This document shows, in pieces, positions 12,701 to 21,700 of a stretch of 64,000 bases of DNA (position 1 is the stretch's first letter; every line of letters begins with the position of its first letter). The translations under genes and the position numbers were made by a program. Below the pieces are notes generated by a model that worked only from the letters and a program-made list of their open reading frames with translations, did not search any database and was not told the DNA's origin. This stretch comes from Lepisosteus oculatus (taxonomy: Eukaryota; Chordata; Actinopteri; Semionotiformes; Lepisosteidae), in contig NC_090697.1 in assembly GCF_040954835.1 (NCBI RefSeq), positions 7,762,501-7,826,500 of the forward strand, in the 5' to 3' direction.

Positions 12701-15700
12701 TCTTATTCCTGGTGCTTAGGACGTGGGAATCAATGACTTTCTTACATGTTTGTCCTGCTTGTGGTAAACAGGAGCATGGCAGTGGGGCTGCCGATGCGAG
12801 CCAGTCAGAAGGTCATGAATCCAAGCTGATGGCCAGAGTCTCTTCCATTAAACAGAGCAGGAGCAAGACGGAGGTAAGAGATATTCCGGAGTCATTGATG
12901 GAAGGACTTGAGAGTTTCTAGCTTTTACCTGTTCTCCTTATGCACGTGTAAACAAATGGTCTGAAGCAAGCATCCATTTATAAAGGAAGTCTGCTACCTA
13001 AGTTCTTGCCACACATGCAAGATGGCCCAGATCTCCTCTTGAAACAAGGTTCAAACCATTCCCCTCTCAATGACCGACTTATTTCTGTGTAGTCTTCTCT
13101 ATTCTCATGCAGGTTTTTTGACTTCACACCTTTCTTCACCCCTCTCCACTTTCCACTTCCTGAGTGGCCTCTCTGTCCCTCCTGCTTCCTCCTCTCTCCC
13201 AGCTTTTGTTCTCCTGTGCTATTTTATCTTCGCTGTCTGCCCTGTCTTTCTCACACCTGAAGAAGGCTCCACGGCCAAAACATTGCGTTTTCTCTCTTCT
13301 CTTTTCAGCATGGAATAAACCTACTACTTGTCCCTTTGCAGATCTCCCCTTGCCTGATGTTCCTTACCTTGTTTCTAGACCAGTGACTGCTCCATATGAC
13401 AATAGAACTACATTGTGTTGGAAATCAGTTTCATTTTCTGAAAGAAAACACTCTTTAAATCTTTTCACTTCCGAGGGCAGATGCCTTACAAGAGGGGATG
13501 TACAACTTGTAATTTGTGTAGAAAGGTAGAACGCTGGTAAATGGCAACATAATGACTTTATTTTAAATTTTCCAGGCTTTTTGGTTCGAGATTGTCTAGG
13601 GGGAGATCCTTGGTTTTGGCTCAAAGCGGCTGACGGGACGAGTGTTTTGTGTTTTAGAGTTTCAAGCGGAAGCCGGGGAGGGCGGACAACGAGAGGTCCA
13701 CAGGAGACCGCAACGAGCGGGTCCACAAGAGGCTGCGCACGGTGGAGGCCAGCGCGGAGCGGGAGGAGAAGAGCACTCCGCCCGAGGGCCAGGAGGAGGC
13801 TGACGTGTACGAGCACATCAGACAAGGAGAGCAGGCCTACGACGCACAGACCTACGGTGAGACGACTCGCCGTCCGTCGTGTTCTTCGGATGTGCAGTTT
13901 CTGTGTCCCCTTTCTTTGTACAGGTTGAGAAAATCCAGTTCATTTGGCATCTAAAGAGGGGTCATTGGATGTGTTTTTGATGTTGAACATAGTGACATCT
14001 CGTCAGCATGCCAACCAATGAAAACTGTCCAGAACAATCTTTTATTTTGTTCTGAGCTTCGTGACGTGGTTCTAAAATCTGAAAATGATTCAAGTTTTTA
14101 TTTGACTTATTTCTAGTTCTTCTGCCGAGTCGCTGCCCTGTGATAAAGGATAGGGCTTGGACAGGGGCTAATTATGCACTGTGGTGCCAAAAACCACTGC
14201 AGCTCATTCAAGCAGAACAGAGAACAACACAAAAACCTTTTTGTAACCTAGGGTGAAGCACCGCAATTTCATATATGTCAAAACAAATGTATGTTGAGAA
14301 ATGCTTATTATGACCATCTACGATAATGGAACAGGTCCGTTCCGTGCAGAAAAGAAAAGACACAATGTTTCAGCTACTCCAAGTGTGAGAAGGCATGGAA
14401 TTATCATTTACCTGTTCCTCTGCACCATGCGCATTCTGCTGCCACGCAGGCACGAAGAGAACCAGCGTCTCAAGTTCAGAGAGGGGGTAAAAGTGAGGTT
14501 TGAGCAGTAGTGTTGAAAGCTGTTAAGAGCACAGAGGATTAAGAGGAGAAGGAAGCCACACACAGAAGATGGGAACTAGAGCAGAGGGGGGCACACACGT
14601 GGTGGTCAGAGAGGAGCAGGGCGAGCGGCCTGAGCAGAAAAGGGACTCGAGAGCAGAGTGGGGGTTATTTTAGGTGCCTGCTCCCAAGTAGGTGAGAGAT
14701 GTTGAAACGGAGAGTCAGAGCTGGTGATCTGGACAAGATAAGTGGGGATGGGATCTGAAACGCAGTGAGGTAGACTTGTGATCCAGGGGCAGAGAGTAAG
14801 AAGGGCAAGACCAGGCCAGCAGTCGGGTATCATGGGAGAGGGCAAGGGAGACAGAAGATGCCTGTGCAGTGTCATAATGTAACAGACGGCCTCCTTCTCG
14901 TGTGTATTTAGAATCAGAAGGGGCGGTTTTCAATCTGTGTTGTCTACTCATATCCCAAGATGTTGCCAGTACTGAACAACAGAAAGCTGAAGGAGCCAGC
15001 CAGGAGCCAGAGCAGGAGGAGGACGATGTTGCCATGGAAACGGAGCAAGAGGAGGAGCATCTTCAAGAAGTGAACGCCCAGGAACTCAAGCCAGAACAGA
15101 ACCGCTCCACCTCTACTAGACCACAGGGTACGCTGGTGTTCCCCAGAACCCGTGCACAGGGGTTCTCCTTGTGTTCTACCTTAAATCAGACAGTCTTGTA
15201 CAAGTTCTGTGTTTTTAGTTTACAAAATTCAGACGCATCAGGGTTTTAGTCTTCCTTCAGCCCTGATTAATCTTCACGTTTCAGGTGTAGAAAGTGGAGA
15301 GCTGGAGAACCAGCCCTTGGGAGATGAAGATGAAGAAGAGACCATGAAGACTGAGGACTCCCAAGAAGACAAGTCGGAGGTCCTGCCAGATAGAAGCTCT
15401 GAGTCCACGGTGCACACTGTCCCCGAGCTCCTGGAAGACCAACTGCAGGTATTCCCACATTATAACACAGTTACTGTGTCAAAATCATTCACATGCTTTT
15501 TAAAGTACTCATTTGGAAACATACACGTAAAGTACAGTTATGTCACACCAGCCGTAATATTTACTTTGGACAAAATAAATGGAGCAATACAGGCTTTCAC
15601 AGTCTTGCTGCTACAGCGCTGCAGGCAATTGACAAACAAAAAAATTCACTGCACGTGTGTTTTCTTTTTAGGGAGATTTGGTGTCGTCTGGGTTCATTAT

Positions 15701-18700
15701 ATTGAATTAAAAAATCCACTTAATACTGTTCATCAATATTTTCTTAAGTTTCTATCTGAGCATTATTATTTGTTGAAGGAAGACTGATCATGGATTTTAA
15801 TCAGCAAAGTCAAGCCTACAGTGATTTCGGTATACTTTGTGTCTGATGAGCACTTGGAAGTAATCAGCCAGTTTATATTGTAGCAGTCGCCCTTTCCCCA
15901 CGTGAAATACATGTGACAGGGCTACTGTCTGCTCCAGAGGAGAGCTGAGAGAGGTGCTGGTTAGATAATGTTGCCCTGCTGATGGGGCACACAGACAGGC
16001 ACAGGGCAGAAATCAGGAGCAGTACGTTTGTGAAATAGTTCTGGGTCTGTATTTTGGGATTAGTCCTCCTTGCATTACAAGAAAGCATGGAGAGTTCATT
16101 CTCCACACACTGCCATTTCTTTGTGAGTCTTGTTAACCTGAACTCTGAAATAAACACATTGCCACTGGTGCTGACTGTAACCCCAACGGCTGTTGTAGAC
16201 TGAGGTGAGGGACCCCGAAGAGCTGAGGAAACAGCTGGAACAGCAGCTGGACGCCTGGCAGAAACTGCCTCCTGGAACCCAGGATGAGGTACATTTTTGT
16301 TTTTTTTTGTAAATGCAGGTTCTGAAGGAACAATATAATGAGACATTCAGATTTTTCTATATACCAGAAAAATATTGAGTTACGTGGAAGTGCATTTAAA
16401 ACCAAGAACAGGAGAACAAGAACACCAGCCTCCTCCTGGTCTCTTTTACCCAAAGGGTTGTGGGGGTGTGGAACAAGCTGCCCAGCCTTGTGGTTGAAGC
16501 CGATAGCCTGGCTTCTCTCAAGAAAGGGCTGGATGAGATCCTTGGTTCGGTTAACTTCCTACCCCCACCTGGGCTGGGTTCTGGGGTGAGCGAGTGCTGA
16601 TGCCGTGTCTTCCCTGGGCCGGTGTTCACCGCAGGAGCGCGCCGCGGCCGAGATGTGGCAGCAGTATCAGGCGTTGACCTCCCCCCTGTCCCAGCAGCTG
16701 TGCGAGCAGCTGCGCCTCATCCTGGAGCCCACGAGGGCCGCCAAGCTCAAGTGAGATCTCGCCTGTCAAACAGAATCGTTTCTGGAGTGCTTTTTAGAAT
16801 GGACCAATGTCTAATATTGTCAGCTTTGTTTAGAAAACATAATTCCGTACACTTATATAGCGCTTTTCTGGACACTCCACTCAAAGCACTTTACAGGTAA
16901 TGGGGATCCCCTCCATCAGCAATAGTGTGCAGCCCCACCTGGATGATGCGACAGCAGCCATAGTGCACCAGTACACTCACCACACTCCAGCTATTAGTGG
17001 GGAGGAGAACAGAGTGATTAAGCCAGTTCAGAGATGGGGATTATTAGTAGGCCATGATTGGTAAACGCCAGTAGATAATTTGGCCAGGACACCGGGGTTA
17101 CACCCCTACTCTTTTTGAGAAACACCCTGGGATTTTTAATGACCACAGAGTCAGGACCTCGGTTTTACATCTCATCCGAAGGACAGCGCCTGTTTACAGT
17201 ACAGTGTCCCCGTCACTATACTGGGGCATTAGAGCCTACACAGACCCCACTAACACCTCTTCCAGCAGCAGCCTTAGCTTTCCCAGGAGGTCTCCCATCC
17301 AGGTACTGACCAGGCTCACACCTGCTGAGCTTCAGTGGGCTGCCAGTGGTGAGCTGCGGAGTGATAGTATTTTTGTGGTTATTTTATAGTATTTTTGCAG
17401 TTGTCATGCGTAATAGTGGGTTATCGCTTTGTTTATCGTTTCTTTTTTTGCTCGAAATAGGGGAGATTTCCGGACGGGGAAGCGATTGAACATGCGCAAA
17501 GTTATTCCGTACATTGCCAGTCAGTTCCGGAAGGATAAAATCTGGCTGAGGAGAACCAAGCCCAGCAAAAGGGAGTACCAGATTTGCTTGGCCATCGATG
17601 ACTCTTCAAGTATGATAGATAACCATACGAAACAGGTACGGGGCTCATGACACAGTGCGCTTCTTTTTCTTTACAGTTTCCATTTTCAGATGTATTTCTA
17701 TAGTTTATAGACTCAAAAGCATATAGAAAGTTACATTTTTGCAAAGTAATGCTATGAAGATCCTTGCTAAGCCATAGAAAGTCAATTGCAAGTTGGAATA
17801 TAGTTTATTTGGATGTGTAGTGTGTGTTATATTTTGTCAGGCATTGTCATTGAGAGTTGTTTTGTTGGAAAGCGCTGGTTCCTGTGTGCAGAAAGAGACC
17901 GGAGCTCAGTTTTCCGAAGGGCTGTTCGGGATAGAGGCCGATGCTGTCCGGTGGGAGCAGTGCTGCAGCCCTGTATAAGTACTGTTGTTTGCTGTTTTGC
18001 AGCTGGCGTTCGAGTCCCTCTCGGTGATCGGGAATGCTCTCACTCTCCTCGAAGTCGGACAGGTGTCTGTGTGCAGGTGGGGCGGTGCAGTTCCATAGGA
18101 ACAGGTCACTTTCTGCTTGATGCAAAAGAACACGATTCACTTATCTGAATTGATTGGATCTTGCCGATGGTGGCATGCCTGTACACTGGTTAGCGTCGCT
18201 GCCCTGCGTCCGGTACCAGACCTGAGTTGCTGTCCGTGTGGAGTCTGTATGTTCTGACCTTGTCCATGTGGCTTTCCTCCCACACTCCAAAAACACAGTG
18301 GTAGGTTAATTGGCTTCTGGGGCCTAGGGTGTTGAGTGTGTGCGAGTCTGAGCCTTCCCTGTGATGGACTGGCGACCCCATCCAGGTTGTACCCTGCCTT
18401 GCGCCCGTAGCTGGCTGGGGTGGGCTCCACCTCCCCTGCCACCCTGAACTGGAAGAAGGGCTTAGAACACGGATGGATCATGGAGTCGAGAATGGAGTTG
18501 GTACAGTGTCAAGACTAGGGCGCACCACTGTGATTAGAGCTGTGTATTTCCATACCGCAGCACTGTGGGTATACACAGTCTCGTCAGGCTGGACAAGTGT
18601 GCAAAGGGGTGAACTGCTCAAGTTTTTTATAGCAGAGGAAGACGAGATATTCCCCCCTTCGAGCTTCCTCTGAATGCAACCACCCACAAAGGGCTGTGTT

Positions 18701-21700
18701 CTGGCCAAGCTGCTCGCAACATACACACCTGAGGAAATACGTTGCTCTTGCAGTAAGCCGTGAAATGTCGGGCCATCGGTTTAATGTTGGTTTTTCCAAT
18801 CCTCCTGTAGTTTTGGAGAGACCGTACAGCTGTTGCACCCATTCCATGAACAGTTCAGTGATCAGTCTGGAGCCCGAATACTGAGACTCTGCAAGTTTGA
18901 GCAGAAGAAGACAAGAATAGCCCAGGTGAGTACAGCAGATCCTCTCCCGAACAATCTGTGATCTCGCCTGCAGCAGCTAGATACTCTTATTACTTTACAC
19001 ATTGCTTTTCAATGACATTTCTCGTTTCTGCATGTGTGTCTTGTATAAATGACATCAGATTGATGCTATACTGAGCGTAAGGGTGTATTTTAGAATTTAT
19101 AAAATTGCCTTCAGTTCAGATTGTGTTTATAAAGGTGCCTCCATCCCTTTCCAAACTGCTGGTGTTACATCACATTGAGTGCACACTATTGTGCTCACCC
19201 TGTCAAAGAAGTGAAGAGCCATCGTCTGCTAGCATTCTGTTTTTTCAGTATTTCCTGCAGGTGGACATACCATTTAGAATTAATATCATTTTTTGAGCTG
19301 ACACCATTGAAAATTGAACAACAATATTTGAATTGTATAAGCCCTCTGTTAAAAAAATATCTTCTAAAATCACCATCTACTAAAAACATTCTAGCACTTT
19401 TCTGATAAGGTCCATGTAAACTTTGTTGCTTGTTTCCATTTCTTCAGTTTTTGGAAACCTCAGCCAACATGTTTGTTTCAGCCCGGCAACAATCCCAAAA
19501 CAGCAGTAACTCAGGTGAGTTGTTATACATTTAAATAAGTTATATATAAATATAAATATATATATATAAATATTGCAGTCCACATTCAAAACACAGGGCT
19601 TATTTGTAGATGGTGCACAATGTTATCTTGCCTTTAGAAAATCCCAGGTGCTTACTGCCACATTCTGATTGTTTGATTACCTTGATGGTAAAATTACAGA
19701 TCTGCATAGTAATGTAAATACATAAGAAAATTGTATTTTCTACATTTTTCTGTTAGAAACGGATAGTGTTCATTCATAGATGAGATCCTTAGATCACTTA
19801 CTATTTGCTCTTAAAAGTACCTTACTCAGCTACATAACAATGGCTTGTTCCAGGCACCCACAACCTTTTGTGTAACCTGCTTGTTCTCAGCGTTTACTAT
19901 AATTCCAACTTCTGTTTTCTGGTTCATATTTCTCAGTACATCTTAAAAAATCACAGTATGATTGTCAGCTCCATTAAGGGCTTTCAGCACTTCAGCCATA
20001 TTTGTCTGGATTTGCTCACCCAGAAGGAGGATGTGCCTACAGTTACACTCCTGACTGTTACCTCTCACATCTGCATGATGGTGCATTATTTATAATAATA
20101 ATAATTGCTTACACTTATATAGCACTTTTCTGGACACTTCACTCAAAACGCTTTACAGGTAATGGGGATCCCCTCCACCACCACCAGTGTGCAGCCCCAC
20201 CTGACAGCAGCCATAGTGCACCAGTACGCTCACCACACACCAGCTCTCAGTGGGGAGGAGAACAGAGTGATGAAGCCAGATGGGGATTATTAGGAGGCCA
20301 TGATTGGTAAGGGCCAGGGGGAAATTTGGCCAGGACACCAGGGTAACACCCCTACTCTTTTTAAGAAAAACACCCTGGGATTTTTAATGACCATAGACAG
20401 TCAGGAGTCAGTTTTATGTCTCATCTGAAGGGCGGCGCATTTTTACAGTATAGAGTCCCCGTCACTATACTGGGGCACTAGGACCCACACAGACCACAGG
20501 GTGAGCACCCCCTACTGGCCCCACTAACACCTCTTCTAGCAGCAGGCTTAGTTTTTCCCAGGAGGTCTCCCATCCAGGTACTGACCTGGCTGACACCTGC
20601 TTAGCTTCAGTGGGCTGCCAGCTGTGAGTTTCAGGGCGATATGGCTGCTGTTTCGTGCCTGTTGGCTCAATTGCGCTTTTTCACGAGCTGAAAAGCGTCT
20701 TGAGATGGAGACTGTGACTCGTCCCGCAGAGACGGCCCAGTTGCTGCTGATCGTGTCGGACGGAAGGGGCCTATTCCTTGAGGGGAAGGAGCGCGTGATG
20801 GCCGCAGTGCAGGCGGCTCGCACTGCCAACGTCTTCGTGATTTTCGTGGTGCTCGACAATCCCAACTCCAGGGTAAGCGCCGCTGCACTGCGAGTGTGAC
20901 AGAATGAGATCCGGCTGACTTCAGATCTCCATCCCTGCGATGTCACGAGGGCAGGGAAGCCGTTCTGTTTTTCACAGAATTCAGTGTAGTGAAAATAAGA
21001 GTGGCCAGGTTTTGTAGTGCAGATATTTTCAGTATATTGGGAGTGAGACATACTGCTCGAATGACCGCAAAGGGTTTTATTTTTTCGGGAATGAGAAATG
21101 CTGTGAATGACACCGTTTTCTAATTTACAGTTTACGGTCTGTAAAGAAAAAAAATATTTTCATGTAGTAGAACCTTCGCTGGTTCTCTGTGAAATATTGT
21201 GGGGAAAAAAAAGTGTTATTTTATTCCACGAGGACAACTTAACTAGTAGTGTCACAGGAACTGGTATGAAAAGACAAGAGAAAACGTTTCAGCTGTGGAG
21301 CCTTCTGTCATGTATTAAAATGTGCTGCCTTATTCTTATTTAACCAGTGTTTACCTGTCTGAATGATGTGAACGCTGTCTTTATTAAAAAAGGCTTTAAT
21401 ACATTGCTTTGTGGCAGAACCCAAACATCCTTCAGTTCTCTGCCATGAAGGGAGATGGGTTTTTCAGTGGGCTAACTCATCATGGGTCTTGCTTGTCCCT
21501 GCAATGGCCTTTCCTTCCGTCCTCGCTCCAGCTGCCCGAGGATGACAACACTCACTGCTGTTTGTGTCCTGCAGGACTCGGTACTGGATATTAAAGTACC
21601 CATCTTCAAAGGCCCAGGAGAAATGCCCGAGATCCGCTCCTACATGGAGGAGTTTCCTTTCCCTTTCTACATCATCCTCCGAGACGTGAATGCGCTCCCA

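Noticed and set aside
18722..18770. cacacctgaggaaatacg ... agccgtgaaatg, partly like family D.
   Set aside because: Spacing and hairpin do not match the family consensus.
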